A stretch of 64,000 bases of DNA, taken from positions 4,457,001 through 4,521,000 of the forward strand of contig NZ_CP034443.1 in assembly GCF_003952365.1 (NCBI RefSeq), given 5' to 3'. The notes below the pieces were generated by a model. That model ran no database searches, was not told where the DNA came from, and was given only the letters and a program-made list of their open reading frames with translations. This DNA is from Mesorhizobium sp. M9A.F.Ca.ET.002.03.1.2 (GTDB lineage: Bacteria; Pseudomonadota; Alphaproteobacteria; Rhizobiales; Rhizobiaceae). Shown piece by piece: positions 37,884 through 46,628 of this stretch. Made by a program: the position numbers and the translations under genes. Positions within the stretch are counted from its first letter, which is position 1. Each line of letters begins with the position of its first letter.

Positions 37884-38036
37884 TTACTTCGCGTCGATGT
37901 AGTCGAGCACCGACCGGCTATACTCATCCGGCGCCTGCAGCGAGGCGAAATGGCTGAGGTTGGGCAGGGTGATGAGCTTGGCGCCTTGTATCGCCCCGGT
38001 TATGTATTGGGTGTGCTCGCGCTTGCTAAAACCGGC
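37884..38036 (-). pseudogene. truncated duplicate of an alpha/beta hydrolase C-terminus
   Basis: On the minus strand the frame ends REHTQYITGAIQGAKLI, LPNLSHFASLQAPDEY and VLDYIDAK, nearly identical to the last 50 residues of the exported hydrolase gene at 38738-39589. The downstream flank is duplicated too: 37841-37883 matches 38699-38737. No hydrolase N-terminus exists here; sequence above about 38036 is unrelated. It is a broken copy left by a partial duplication, next to the tRNA-Leu gene. Confidence 0.75.
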
Positions 38037-38209
38037 TACAAATCCGCTGTGGCGGCGGGTCAACAGCATAGCTGCCGTCACCCGCCAGCGGCATTTTCCC
38101 TCTCGCCGGCAGGGGCCAAACACCCCTGAGATTCAAAAACAAGATTGTTTCCATCTGGAACTATTTCGGGGTGGCTGAGTTTCGGACTGAAGCTACTGGA
38201 ATCCCGAAC

Positions 38210-38419
38210 ATGGCAGAGTTTGACACAGGACGAGGGAAGTCTGTTGCCAAAGCCGTACGGCAATTGATCCGTTCCGAGGATAATCGCCGGTATTTACACG
38301 ACGTGCTGGACCTGGCTGCTGACTCACGAGTGCCCAGCGCCCTTGCCGCATTGCTCGAGGCGCTTGATCGGGCCGGGCGGGAACCATCTCCGCAATCCCG
38401 GAGCCTGAACGTGCGATGA
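38210..38419 (+). CDS. small hypothetical protein
   Basis: 69 residues from ATG 38210 (GTG 38171 would add 13 residues starting with a duplicate MAEF). Helical, with VAKAVRQLIRSEDNRRYLHD and VPSALAALLEALDRAG. The last block faintly recalls the VPDxxLxLLxxLD end of NepR anti-sigma factors but the rest does not match, so no function is assigned. It lies between the duplicated hydrolase tails. Confidence 0.4.
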   Translation: MAEFDTGRGKSVAKAVRQLIRSEDNRRYLHDVLDLAADSRVPSALAALLEALDRAGREPSPQSRSLNVR

Positions 38420-38454
38420 CCGGGTAAAACACGCCAATCTTCTCCTCCATCCCC

Positions 38455-38634
38455 ATGGCTCAACGCTACGACATTGAGAAGACGCCTGAAGGCACGTGGG
38501 ACATCATCGATGTTTTCACGGGGATGCCGGTTGTTGAGGTGGGGGTCCCCTTGATCGATATGCCCATCGAAGAGGCCGACGATCTGGTCGACCTTCTCAA
38601 CTGCCGCGACAGGGAACATCGGGAGGACACTTAA
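38455..38634 (+). CDS. small conserved-looking protein, 59 residues
   Basis: From ATG 38455 to TAA 38632-38634. It starts MAQRYDIEKTPEGTWDIIDV and continues with FTGMPVVEVGVPL and EEADDLVDLLNCRD. The composition and predicted strand-strand-helix layout look like a small domain seen in rhizobial hypothetical proteins of similar length (recalled, not searched). The upstream region shows no good Shine-Dalgarno, so expression is uncertain. It also lies in the insert between the duplicated tails. Confidence 0.5.
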   Translation: MAQRYDIEKTPEGTWDIIDVFTGMPVVEVGVPLIDMPIEEADDLVDLLNCRDREHREDT

Positions 38635-38737
38635 CGCCGCGTCCCGGACCGAGGTCCGCCGCCAAAGCGCATCTCCGTTCGAAGGAAGCGTTCCCTCGGC
38701 CGTCAAGCCGTCTTCTGCCATCCGTGGCTTGGTGCCT

Positions 38738-39589
38738 TTACTTCGCGTCGATGAAGTCGAGCACCGACTGGTTGTATTCGTCTGGCGCCTGCAGCGAGGC
38801 GAAATGGCTGGCATTGGGCAGGATGATCTCCTTGGCGCCGGGGATGACCGAGGCCATGTAGTCGGTGTGCTCGCGCTTGATCGCTTCGTCATGGTCGCCG
38901 GCAACGATCGCCGTCGGGGTGGTGATCGTGCCGAGCTGTTCCTTGGTCCACGCCGGCTGCGTCGCCCACATGTGGCTGATCTGCGTCACGAAGGCGTCGT
39001 ACTCGCCGGGCGTCTTGGAAAGCCGGGCGTAGTCCTTGCCGCTGCGCACGATATAGGCGCCGAAGGTCTTGTCGGTCATGACGCCCGGATCGACGCCGTC
39101 GGTGGTCACGTTGGCGGCCTGCGCATAGAGCCTTGTCAGCCGCTCCGGATGGTGGAGCGCGATGTCGATGCCGATGATGCCGCCGTCGCTCCAGCCGACA
39201 AGCGCGATTCTGTCGATCTTCAGGTGGTCGAGCAGCGCCAGATAGTCCGATGCCATCAAATCGTAGCCAAAGGGCTGATCGGTGCGGGTGGAGCGGCCGT
39301 GGCCGCGGCTGTCGGCGACGATCACCTTGTGGGTTTTGGACAGCGTCGCCACCTGGCTTGCCCAGATGTCGGCATGGCCAAGGCCGCCATGGATGAGCAG
39401 CACCGGTTCGCCCGCGCCGAAGACCGCATAGTACATCTGGATGCCGTTGACCGGTGCGTAGCCGCTCTGGTCGGGCTTTGGCATGGCGGTCGGCTCAGGC
39501 AGGGTCTGCCAGCGCTCTTCAGCCGAGGCGAAGCCGGCCATGACCAGAAACAGGGTGACGAAACCGAGCGCTTTCCAGAAACGGGTCAT
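38738..39589 (-). CDS. exported alpha/beta hydrolase
   Basis: 283 residues; residues 1-23 form a signal peptide (MTRFWKALGFVTLFLVMAGFA, SA cleavage). The hydrolase fold shows LLIHGGLGHADIW, DSRGHGRS, nucleophile Ser in VGWSDGGIIG, Asp in VAGDHDEA and His in PNASHFASLQ. Paralogue of the hydrolase at 16722-17678. Its 3' end and downstream DNA are duplicated at 37841-38036. A strong promoter-like element and an intrinsic terminator lie 110-190 bp upstream on the same strand, suggesting attenuation of this gene or a short separate RNA. Confidence 0.88.
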   Translation of the reverse strand: MTRFWKALGFVTLFLVMAGFASAEERWQTLPEPTAMPKPDQSGYAPVNGIQMYYAVFGAGEPVLLIHGGLGHADIWASQVATLSKTHKVIVADSRGHGRSTRTDQPFGYDLMASDYLALLDHLKIDRIALVGWSDGGIIGIDIALHHPERLTRLYAQAANVTTDGVDPGVMTDKTFGAYIVRSGKDYARLSKTPGEYDAFVTQISHMWATQPAWTKEQLGTITTPTAIVAGDHDEAIKREHTDYMASVIPGAKEIILPNASHFASLQAPDEYNQSVLDFIDAK

Positions 39590-39698
39590 GTGTTCCCCCC
39601 AGGGATTGCGGATTTGGGATTTCGGATTGTCGATCCAACATCTTTTTGAGGTGGGAAGTCAACGATGGCGGCGGGGCCTTGTGACGACAGCCTGAAAC

Positions 39699-39721
39699 AA
39701 AAAACCCGCCTTGGCAGCGGG
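39699..39721 (-). terminator. intrinsic terminator upstream of the hydrolase gene
   Basis: On the minus strand CCCGC, a 7-nt loop TGCCAAG, then GCGGG and six T residues. Because no protein gene lies immediately upstream on this strand, it probably ends a short leader or small RNA that starts near 39745. Confidence 0.75.
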
Positions 39722-39744
39722 TCGCTGGCGCAAATCAGCACCAT

Positions 39745-39780
39745 GAATAAATTCCTAGCATAACTGCCGTCACCTGTCAA
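39745..39780 (-). promoter_or_regulatory. sigma70-like promoter for a short terminated RNA
   Basis: On the minus strand TTGACA (39775-39780) is followed at 17 bp by TAGGAA (39752-39757, moderate -10). A transcript of about 45-50 nt would end at the terminator 39699-39721, and read-through would reach the hydrolase ATG at 39589. Confidence 0.45.
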
Positions 39781-39830
39781 GTTGAAACTGCCGCTCGCAA
39801 CAGAGCAATCGCCTTAGTGCGGCTGCCTCC

Positions 39831-40064
39831 GCAGGACTTGGGTTCCTCGCCCCACGAAGTGGGGAGAGGTGGCCCGGCGAAGCCGGGACGGAGAGGGGTC
39901 TTCGCGGCGGCTGGGAACTGTTCAAGGTTCCTGAAGGACTTCCTATCATGCTCGCGGCCCCGTCCCTCATCGGTTCTGGCTTCGCGAATGTCGTCCCCCT
40001 CTCCGTCCCGGCTTCGCCGGCCACCTCTCCCCCGCTCCGCGAGGGCGAGGAACCCAAGTCCTGC
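39831..40064. repeat. long inverted repeat, about 68-bp arms
   Basis: The left arm (39831-39898, GCAGGACTTGGGTTCCTCGC and onward through GGGGAGAGGTGGCCCGGC) is mirrored by 39996-40064 around a 97-bp centre. Outer ends (CAATCGCC near 39807 and GGCGATTG near 40103) are also inverted. It fills most of the 600-bp gap between the hydrolase and adenine deaminase; no gene seen inside. Likely a miniature non-autonomous element. Confidence 0.7.
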
Positions 40065-40191
40065 AAACCGGCGTCCGCAGGGCAAGGGGCAGCGCAAAGC
40101 CGAGGCGATTGTCGCAAAAAGCGTTAACCCGAGTTCCTCGCTGGTCAAAATCCCCGCGGCTTGGCACAGTCGGGCAAACAGGAGTCTCTTC

Positions 40192-42009
40192 ATGGCCAGG
40201 AAGCCGACCGCGCACACGACGAAACCCAAACCCTGGGCCGAGATGGCGACGCATCTGGTCGATGTCGCGATGGGCCGGAAGCCCGCCGATCTCGTCATCC
40301 GCAACGGGCGCTGGGTCAACGTTCATTCCGGCGAGATCATCGCCGGCACCGACCTTGCCATTGCCGGTGGCCGCTTCGCCTATTGCGGGCCGAATGCCGG
40401 TCACGCCATCGGGCAGGGCACCAAGGTGGTCGACGCCGGCGGGCGCTATCTGGTGCCGGGCCTTTGCGACGCGCACATGCATGTCGAGAGCGGCATGGTG
40501 ACGGTGACCGAGTTCTGCCGCGCCGTCATCCCGCATGGCACCACCTCGATGTTCATCGACCCGCATGAGATCGCCAACGTGCTCGGCCTGCCGGGCGTGC
40601 GGCTGATGCACGACGAGGCCGTCGCCATGCCCGTCAACGTGCATGTGCAGATGCCGTCCTGCGTGCCCTCCGCGCCGGGGCTGGAGCATGCCGGCGCCGA
40701 GCTGACGGTCGCCGATGTCACTGAAGCCATGACCTGGGAAAACATCATCGGGCTCGGCGAGGTGATGAATTTTCCAGGCGTCGCGGCCAACGATCCTGTC
40801 ATGGCTGGCGAGATCGCCGCGACGGTGAGGGCGGGCAAGACCGTTGGCGGCCATTACGCATCGCGCGATCTCGGCCTGCCGTTCCACGGCTATGTCGCCG
40901 GCGGACCCGAGGACGACCACGAAGGCACGCGCGCCGAGGACACCATCGCCCGCGTCCGCCAGGGCATGAAGGCGATGTTGCGGCTGGGCTCGGCCTGGTA
41001 CGACGTCGCCGCGCAGATCAAGGCGGTGACCGAAGGCGGGCTCGATCCGCGCAATTTCATCCTGTGCACCGACGACAGCCATTCCGGCACGCTTGTCCAT
41101 GAGGGCCATATGGACCGGGTGGTCCGCCACGCCATCAGCCAGGGGTTGAAGCCGGTGACGGCGATCCAGATGGCGACGCTCAACACCGCCCAGCATTTCA
41201 GGCTGGAGCGCGAGCTGGGTTCGATCGCGCCGGGGCGGCTCGCCGATCTGCTGATCGTCTCCGATCTGGCCGCGATGACCATCGACGAGGTCTATGGCCG
41301 CGGCGTCAGGCTGGCCAAGGGCGGCAAGCTCGAAATCGACATTCCGGCCTATGATTATCCGAAGACGGCGAAGAACACCGTCAAGCTCGGCAGGAAGCTC
41401 AAGTCAGGGGATTTCGACATCGTGGCGCCCAAGGGCGCCAACGAGGTGCGGGTGCGCGTCATCGGCGTGATCGAGAACCAGGCGCCGACGCGCGCGCTCG
41501 AAGCGGATCTCGCCGTCGAGGACGGGCTGGTCGCGATGGACCGCCGCAACGACGTCTGCCAGATCGCGCTGGTCGAGCGTCACCGGGGCACCGGCGGCGT
41601 CACCAACGCCTTCGTCTCCGGTTTCGGCTATATGGACGACTGCGCCATGGCCTCCAGCGTGGCGCATGATGCGCACCACATCATCGTCGTCGGCACCAAC
41701 AAGCAGGACATGGCATTGGCGGTCAACCGGCTGGGCGAGGTCGGTGGCGGCGTGGTGCTGTTCTCCAAGGGTAAGGAACTGGCGTTGGTCGAAATGCCGA
41801 TCGCCGGGCTGATGTCGGACGAGCGCGCCGAAATCGTCGCGGTCAAGGCGGACAAGCTGACCGAGGCGATGCGCAAGATGGGCTGTTCCCTCAACAACGC
41901 CTACATGCAGCACTCGCTGCTGGCGCTGGTCGTCATTCCCGAACTGAGGATTTCCGATGTCGGCCTGATCGACGTGACGACGTTCCGGAAGGTCGATCTG
42001 TTCGTCTGA
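40192..42009 (+). CDS. ade: adenine deaminase
   Basis: 605 residues from ATG 40192 (CAGGAGT upstream; open extension through the inverted repeat rejected). It converts adenine to hypoxanthine and ammonia for purine salvage. Amidohydrolase features: PGLCDAHMHVESGMV metal ligands, PHGTTSMFIDPHEIANVLG, the CTDDSHSGTLVHEGHMD aspartate loop, and the C-terminal domain with GGVTNAFVSGFGYMDDCAMASS and a final S-L-NN-YMQHS segment typical of Ade. It is close in size to E. coli Ade (588). It acts with the gpt product encoded at 27.6 kb. Confidence 0.94.
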   Translation: MARKPTAHTTKPKPWAEMATHLVDVAMGRKPADLVIRNGRWVNVHSGEIIAGTDLAIAGGRFAYCGPNAGHAIGQGTKVVDAGGRYLVPGLCDAHMHVESGMVTVTEFCRAVIPHGTTSMFIDPHEIANVLGLPGVRLMHDEAVAMPVNVHVQMPSCVPSAPGLEHAGAELTVADVTEAMTWENIIGLGEVMNFPGVAANDPVMAGEIAATVRAGKTVGGHYASRDLGLPFHGYVAGGPEDDHEGTRAEDTIARVRQGMKAMLRLGSAWYDVAAQIKAVTEGGLDPRNFILCTDDSHSGTLVHEGHMDRVVRHAISQGLKPVTAIQMATLNTAQHFRLERELGSIAPGRLADLLIVSDLAAMTIDEVYGRGVRLAKGGKLEIDIPAYDYPKTAKNTVKLGRKLKSGDFDIVAPKGANEVRVRVIGVIENQAPTRALEADLAVEDGLVAMDRRNDVCQIALVERHRGTGGVTNAFVSGFGYMDDCAMASSVAHDAHHIIVVGTNKQDMALAVNRLGEVGGGVVLFSKGKELALVEMPIAGLMSDERAEIVAVKADKLTEAMRKMGCSLNNAYMQHSLLALVVIPELRISDVGLIDVTTFRKVDLFV

Positions 42010-42037
42010 CATTGGCCAAGGCGCGAACCCACGCCGC

Positions 42038-43204
42038 TCATCCACCGGTGGCGATGGTCAGCACCTTGAACGGCGTGGTGATGACGATCTCGGCGACGGA
42101 GCCGACGGCCTTGCCGATGCCCTGACCGAGATTGTCGATCGGCTGCGCCGGATCGGCTTCTTCCGATGCCAGGCCGGCCGGGGCGCGCAGCCGGTTGCCG
42201 AGCAACTGCACAAGGAACGGGTTGTCGGCGAATTTGGCGTGGTTCAGACGGTCGCCGCCTTTGGTCTTGGTCAGGTCGACCACCGACACGCCATAGCTGG
42301 CGAGGTCGGCCGCATCGCCATAGTCGCCGACGCGCGGCTTGTCGCCGGAGATCAGGGCGGAGAGCCTGAGGGCGCGATCGTCGCCCGAAAGCAGAATGGC
42401 GAAAGGCTTGTCCGGCTTGCCATAGCGGATCATCTGCTTCTTGAACACATCGACGTCGATGTCGGGCGAGGCCAGGATGACATAGCCAAGCTTGTCGTCG
42501 AGATCGCGGTCGCCGGTGATGGCAAGCTGGCGCAGCGCCTCCATCGTCACCCAGGTGCCCATCGAATGGGCGATGATGTCGATGCTCTTGGCCTTCGTCT
42601 TGGCCAGCATGCGCAGCGTCTGTTCGAGATCGTCGCGCGCGGCGTTGGCGCTTTCCTTGTCGTAGATGTAGCCGGTGGTCTTGCCGCTCGACGCCCATGA
42701 GAACAGCACCGGCGTGCCGGGATATTTCGTGTCGTGCGCGATCTGCGTCAGCCGGTAGATGCCGTCGTCGAAACCGTTGTTGAAGCCGTGCACGAAAACC
42801 AGCGCGCGGTCGCCGCGCATGGCGATGTCGGCGCCGACCGCCTTGGCGAATTGCGGGGCGCCCTCATAGAAGGCGACGTTCGTCGCGGTGAAATCCTTCG
42901 CCGGGTTGCTGTTGGCGGACCCTTTGACCCGCTCGATGGCGCCAACCTGATGGATTTTCGGAACCGTCACGTCGACGCGGGCGAAGCTGGTGGTCAGCGA
43001 GCGATTGCCGTCGAACACCTGCCGCGGATCGGTCGTGGCTTTTTCCCGGGTGGTGGCGACGAAGATCTCATGCGTGGCCGCGATGTCGGAGGCAGGCGCC
43101 GTGACTGCCGTCGTGTTGAGAAGATCGTGTGTCTTCCGGCCGGCGCAACCGGTGACAGCGAGCGCGAGCGCAACGACGAGGAAGATCTTCGAACGCACGG
43201 TCAC
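42038..43204 (-). CDS. DUF900-type lipoprotein hydrolase, paralogue A
   Basis: 388 residues from GTG 43204, chosen for the GGGAG 5 bp upstream. The signal is lipoprotein-like (FLVVALALAVTGCAG, Cys about residue 20). The alpha/beta-hydrolase core of the DUF900 family follows, with LVFVHGFNNGFDDG and nucleophile Ser in IIAHSMGTWVTMEALRQL, then ILASPDIDVDVFK. The C-terminus has a tail longer by about 20 residues than paralogue B. Predicted to hydrolyse esters at the inner face of the outer membrane or in the periplasm. Tandem with the homologue at 43330. Confidence 0.82.
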   Translation of the reverse strand: MTVRSKIFLVVALALAVTGCAGRKTHDLLNTTAVTAPASDIAATHEIFVATTREKATTDPRQVFDGNRSLTTSFARVDVTVPKIHQVGAIERVKGSANSNPAKDFTATNVAFYEGAPQFAKAVGADIAMRGDRALVFVHGFNNGFDDGIYRLTQIAHDTKYPGTPVLFSWASSGKTTGYIYDKESANAARDDLEQTLRMLAKTKAKSIDIIAHSMGTWVTMEALRQLAITGDRDLDDKLGYVILASPDIDVDVFKKQMIRYGKPDKPFAILLSGDDRALRLSALISGDKPRVGDYGDAADLASYGVSVVDLTKTKGGDRLNHAKFADNPFLVQLLGNRLRAPAGLASEEADPAQPIDNLGQGIGKAVGSVAEIVITTPFKVLTIATGG

Positions 43205-43329
43205 GCAGGCTCCCGAAGGGACGTCAACCGCATGACGTCTTTGGCTATTTCGATAGAGGCAGAGGCCGGCCTGGTCCAGTTCAAAATGATCCGATGCTGC
43301 TGCAATCGTGAATATGCACGACGAATACC

Positions 43330-44406
43330 TTACTGCCCGAGCAGGTTGATGCGGTCGGTCACCTCGCGGTCGCTGGCAAATCCGTCATCCTCGCGCAGCC
43401 GCTGGCCGATCATCTTCACCAGCTCGGGGTTGTCGGCGAATTTGGTGTGGTTGAAGCGATCCGATCCCTTGACGCTGGAGAGATCGACGACGCTCACGCC
43501 GTAATCGGCGAGGTCGGCCGCGTCCTGGTAGTCGCCGACGCGCGGCCGCGAGCCGGCGATCAGGCCGGAGAGCCGCAGCGCCCGGTCGTCGTCGGACAGG
43601 AGCAGGATGAAGGGCTTGTTTGGCTTGCCGTAGCGGCGCATCTGGCTCTTGAACACGTCGACATCGATATCGGGCGAGGCCAGCACCACGTCGCCGAGTT
43701 TGCCGCTGAGATCGCGGTCGCCGTTGATGGCGAGCTGGCGCAGCGCTTCCATGGTGACCCAGGTTCCCAGCGAATGAGCAACGATGTCGATGCGCCGCGC
43801 GCCGGTCTGCGCCAGCATCCTCAGCGTCACTTCCAGCTGGTCGCGGGCAGCACTGGCGCTTTCCCTGTCGTAGACATAGTCCCTGGTCTTGGCGCCCGAC
43901 GCCCAGGAAAACAGCACCGGCGTGCCGGGGTAACCGGAATCATGAGCGATCTGGGTGACGCGGTAGACGGCGGCGTCGAAGCCGGTGTTGTAGCCATGGA
44001 CGAAGACCATGACGCGGCCGCCGCGCGCGGCGATGTCGGCGCTGAGTGCGCTGGAGAATTGCGGCGCGGTGTCGTAGCCGACGACGTCGGAGGCCATGAA
44101 GTATTTGGCCGGGTCGTTCGACTTGCCGCGCGAGCGCCGCTCGATCCGACCAGTTTCGTGGATTCCCGGCACGGTGACGTTGGCGCGGGCATAGTTCAGC
44201 GTGGCCGAGCGCTCGCGGTCGAAAACCTTGGCAGGGTCGTCGGAGCGCTTGCGCGTCGTGGCGATGAAGATCGAGTGGTTGCCGGCGATTTCCGTCACCG
44301 GCGCGGACACCATGGCGCTGCCGAGCAGTTCCTCGGTTTGCCGGCCGCCGCAGCCGGCAACGAGCAAGGCAAGGACAAGGATACAAATCTTCTTCAACTC
44401 TGACAT
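43330..44406 (-). CDS. DUF900-type lipoprotein hydrolase, paralogue B
   Basis: 358 residues from ATG 44406 (GGAGTGGA upstream). Lipobox LVAGCGG at about residues 15-21 and the same DUF900 hydrolase core: VMVFVHGYNTGFDAAVY, nucleophile Ser in VAHSLGTWVTMEALRQL and VVLASPDIDVDVFKSQMRRY. About 60 percent of residues look identical to paralogue A over the core by eye. The pair arose by tandem duplication and has since diverged at both ends. Substrates unknown. Confidence 0.82.
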   Translation of the reverse strand: MSELKKICILVLALLVAGCGGRQTEELLGSAMVSAPVTEIAGNHSIFIATTRKRSDDPAKVFDRERSATLNYARANVTVPGIHETGRIERRSRGKSNDPAKYFMASDVVGYDTAPQFSSALSADIAARGGRVMVFVHGYNTGFDAAVYRVTQIAHDSGYPGTPVLFSWASGAKTRDYVYDRESASAARDQLEVTLRMLAQTGARRIDIVAHSLGTWVTMEALRQLAINGDRDLSGKLGDVVLASPDIDVDVFKSQMRRYGKPNKPFILLLSDDDRALRLSGLIAGSRPRVGDYQDAADLADYGVSVVDLSSVKGSDRFNHTKFADNPELVKMIGQRLREDDGFASDREVTDRINLLGQ

Positions 44407-44800
44407 TCCACTCCGGCCGCAAGGCCTATCCAACCTCCGCGCCCCTCCCGGACAGCCGAAGTGCGGCAGAAGTAAGTCGTGTCCAGCTGAAAAACGTTCA
44501 GCGCCTTGCGACAGCCATCGCACTGTTGCGCGAAAGCCAGAACGGCGGCAGCGACATGGTTTTCAGGGCAACCGATGCGACAGGCATGAACAAACGCCTC
44601 CAAGTGCTTGCAACGATTCTGGGAATGCCCCGTGGCGAACGCACGCATGGAACGGCCGGACAATGGCTTCGCGAGGCTGGATATGCAATAGGCGGGATCA
44701 AACGCACGCGGCGTGTGCTAGGTTTGTGACCATCGCGTCGTGGCAGACCAAATGCACACTGCGTGCCCACACACGACATGCGATCCGGGGTGATCTTGCC
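44407..44800. other. region upstream of ilvA with one doubtful small frame
   Basis: 394 bp with no firm gene. On the plus strand a frame of 57 residues from ATG 44556 (ending 44729, GQWLREAGYAIGGIKRTRRV) is open but lacks a ribosome binding site and a recognisable family. The rest would contain the promoters of the divergent lipoprotein and ilvA genes. Confidence 0.35.
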
Positions 44801-46057
44801 ATGACCAGTTTTTCCTCCCGCGTCGCTGCCGCCGCCGCTGCGATCCGGCAGATTTTCCCGGAGACGCCGCTGCAGGAAAACGACTATCTGTCGAAGAAGA
44901 CCGGCGCGCGCATATTGTTGAAGCGCGAAGACCTGTCTCCGGTGCGCTCCTACAAGATCAGGGGTGCTTTCAATTTCTTCCGCAAGACGCTCGCCGCCGG
45001 CAACGATGCCGAGCTGTTTGTCTGTGCATCAGCCGGCAACCATGCGCAGGGCTTTGCCTTCGTCTGCCGTCATTTCGGAAAAAAGGGCGTGGTGTTCATG
45101 CCGGTGACGACACCACAGCAGAAGATCGACAAGACGCGGCTGTTCGGCGGCGACTTCGTCGAGATCAGGCTGGTCGGCGATTTCTTCGACGACTGCTACC
45201 GCGCCGCTGTCGAATTCGCCGAAAGCGCCGGCGCGCATATGGTACCGCCGTTCGACCACAAGGACATCATCGAGGGGCAGGCGACCGTCGCCTACGAGAT
45301 ATCAGGCCAGATGCCGGGCGCGCGCAAGCCCGACATCATCATGCTGCCGGTCGGCGGCGGCGGTCTGGCCGCCGGCGTGACGCATTATTTCGCCGACCAG
45401 CGCCGCGACACGCGCTTCGTCTTCTGCGAGCCGGCCGGCGCGCCGAGCCTGAGCGAGAGCCTCGCCACCGGCAAACGGATCAAGCTCGCCAAGGTCGACA
45501 ATTTCGTCGACGGCGCGGCGGTGGCCGAGATCGGCCGCGAGCCGCTGCGGCATCTCAAGGACTTTCCTGCCGATACGGTACGGCTCGTTCCGGAAAACCG
45601 GCTCTGCGCGACCATGATCGAGATGCTGAATGTCGAAGGCGTGGTGCTGGAGCCGGCCGGCGCGCTGGCGATCGACGCGCTGAAGGATTTTTCGAAGAAG
45701 GAGATCAGGGGCAAGACCATCGTGGCGGTGGTTTCGGGCGGCAATTTCGATTTCGAGCGGCTGCCGGACGTGAAGGAGAGGGCGCTGCGTTTCGAGGGGC
45801 TGAAGAAGTACTTCATCATCCGCTTTCCGCAGCGGCCGGGCGCGCTGCGCGACTTCCTCGAAATGCTGGGGCCCGACGACGACATTGCCCGCTTCGAATA
45901 TCTGAAGAAATCGGCGCGCAATTTCGGTTCGGTGCTGATCGGCATCGAAACCAAGGACCGCCGCAATTTCGAGCTGCTCAACGCCAATTTCGAGGCCGAG
46001 GGCGTCCAGTATCAGGACATCACCGACAACGAGACGCTGGCCGGGTTCATCATATGA
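44801..46057 (+). CDS. ilvA: threonine dehydratase (biosynthetic)
   Basis: 418 residues from ATG 44801, with GGGGTGA upstream. The PLP-dependent dehydratase has Lys52 in VRSYKIRGAFNFF, the substrate loop CASAGNHAQGFAF, and the glycine-rich phosphate loop PVGGGGLAAG. The C-terminal third (FEGLKKYFIIRFPQRPGALRDFL) is a single ACT-like regulatory domain, so this is the short form. It makes 2-oxobutanoate from threonine, first step of isoleucine synthesis. The gene lies just upstream of a DUF1697 gene (10 bp gap). Confidence 0.93.
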   Translation: MTSFSSRVAAAAAAIRQIFPETPLQENDYLSKKTGARILLKREDLSPVRSYKIRGAFNFFRKTLAAGNDAELFVCASAGNHAQGFAFVCRHFGKKGVVFMPVTTPQQKIDKTRLFGGDFVEIRLVGDFFDDCYRAAVEFAESAGAHMVPPFDHKDIIEGQATVAYEISGQMPGARKPDIIMLPVGGGGLAAGVTHYFADQRRDTRFVFCEPAGAPSLSESLATGKRIKLAKVDNFVDGAAVAEIGREPLRHLKDFPADTVRLVPENRLCATMIEMLNVEGVVLEPAGALAIDALKDFSKKEIRGKTIVAVVSGGNFDFERLPDVKERALRFEGLKKYFIIRFPQRPGALRDFLEMLGPDDDIARFEYLKKSARNFGSVLIGIETKDRRNFELLNANFEAEGVQYQDITDNETLAGFII

Positions 46058-46067
46058 AGGCCCGAAT

Positions 46068-46628
46068 ATGAGTGCCCAGGCGAAAACCTTCGTCGCACTG
46101 TTTTCCGGCATCAATGTCGGCGGCAACCGCATCGTCAAGATGGCGCAGCTGCGGGCATTTTTCGAAGAGCTCGGTTTTTCCGATGTCGCCACCTACGTGC
46201 AGAGCGGCAACGTCGTGTTCCGGTCGGCAAAGGGCGATGCGGCCACGCTGACCGAACGGCTGGAAGCGGCCTTCGAGAAGAAATGGGGATTTCACTCGCG
46301 CATCATGGTGCGCGATCTCGGCTGGTTCGAGCGGCTGGCGAGGGAAAATCCCTATCCGGAAGTCGCCGGGGAGCCGACGAAGCTTCACGCCTTCGCGCTG
46401 GAGCGCGCGCCGGCCGCCGACGAGATCGCGCGGCTGGCCGAAAAATGCACCGGTCCCGAACGCTTCGAGATCAGGGACGATGTGCTTTACCTGCACGCGC
46501 CGGAAGGTCTCGGCAAATCGGTGTTCGCCAATCTCATCCCTCGCACCCTGAAAGTGCCCGGCACCGCCCGCAACTGGCGCACGGTGCTGGCGCTGCTGGA
46601 GATGGCCGGCCGCGGCGGTGGTGGCTGA
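46068..46628 (+). CDS. DUF1697 protein
   Basis: 186 residues, starting 10 bp after the ilvA stop and so likely cotranscribed. Typical DUF1697 opening FVALFSGINVGGNRIVKMAQL, then the motif YVQSGNVVFRS, the F..RIMVRDL segment and the ending ARNWRTVLALLEMAG. A conserved family without known activity. Confidence 0.85.
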   Translation: MSAQAKTFVALFSGINVGGNRIVKMAQLRAFFEELGFSDVATYVQSGNVVFRSAKGDAATLTERLEAAFEKKWGFHSRIMVRDLGWFERLARENPYPEVAGEPTKLHAFALERAPAADEIARLAEKCTGPERFEIRDDVLYLHAPEGLGKSVFANLIPRTLKVPGTARNWRTVLALLEMAGRGGGG

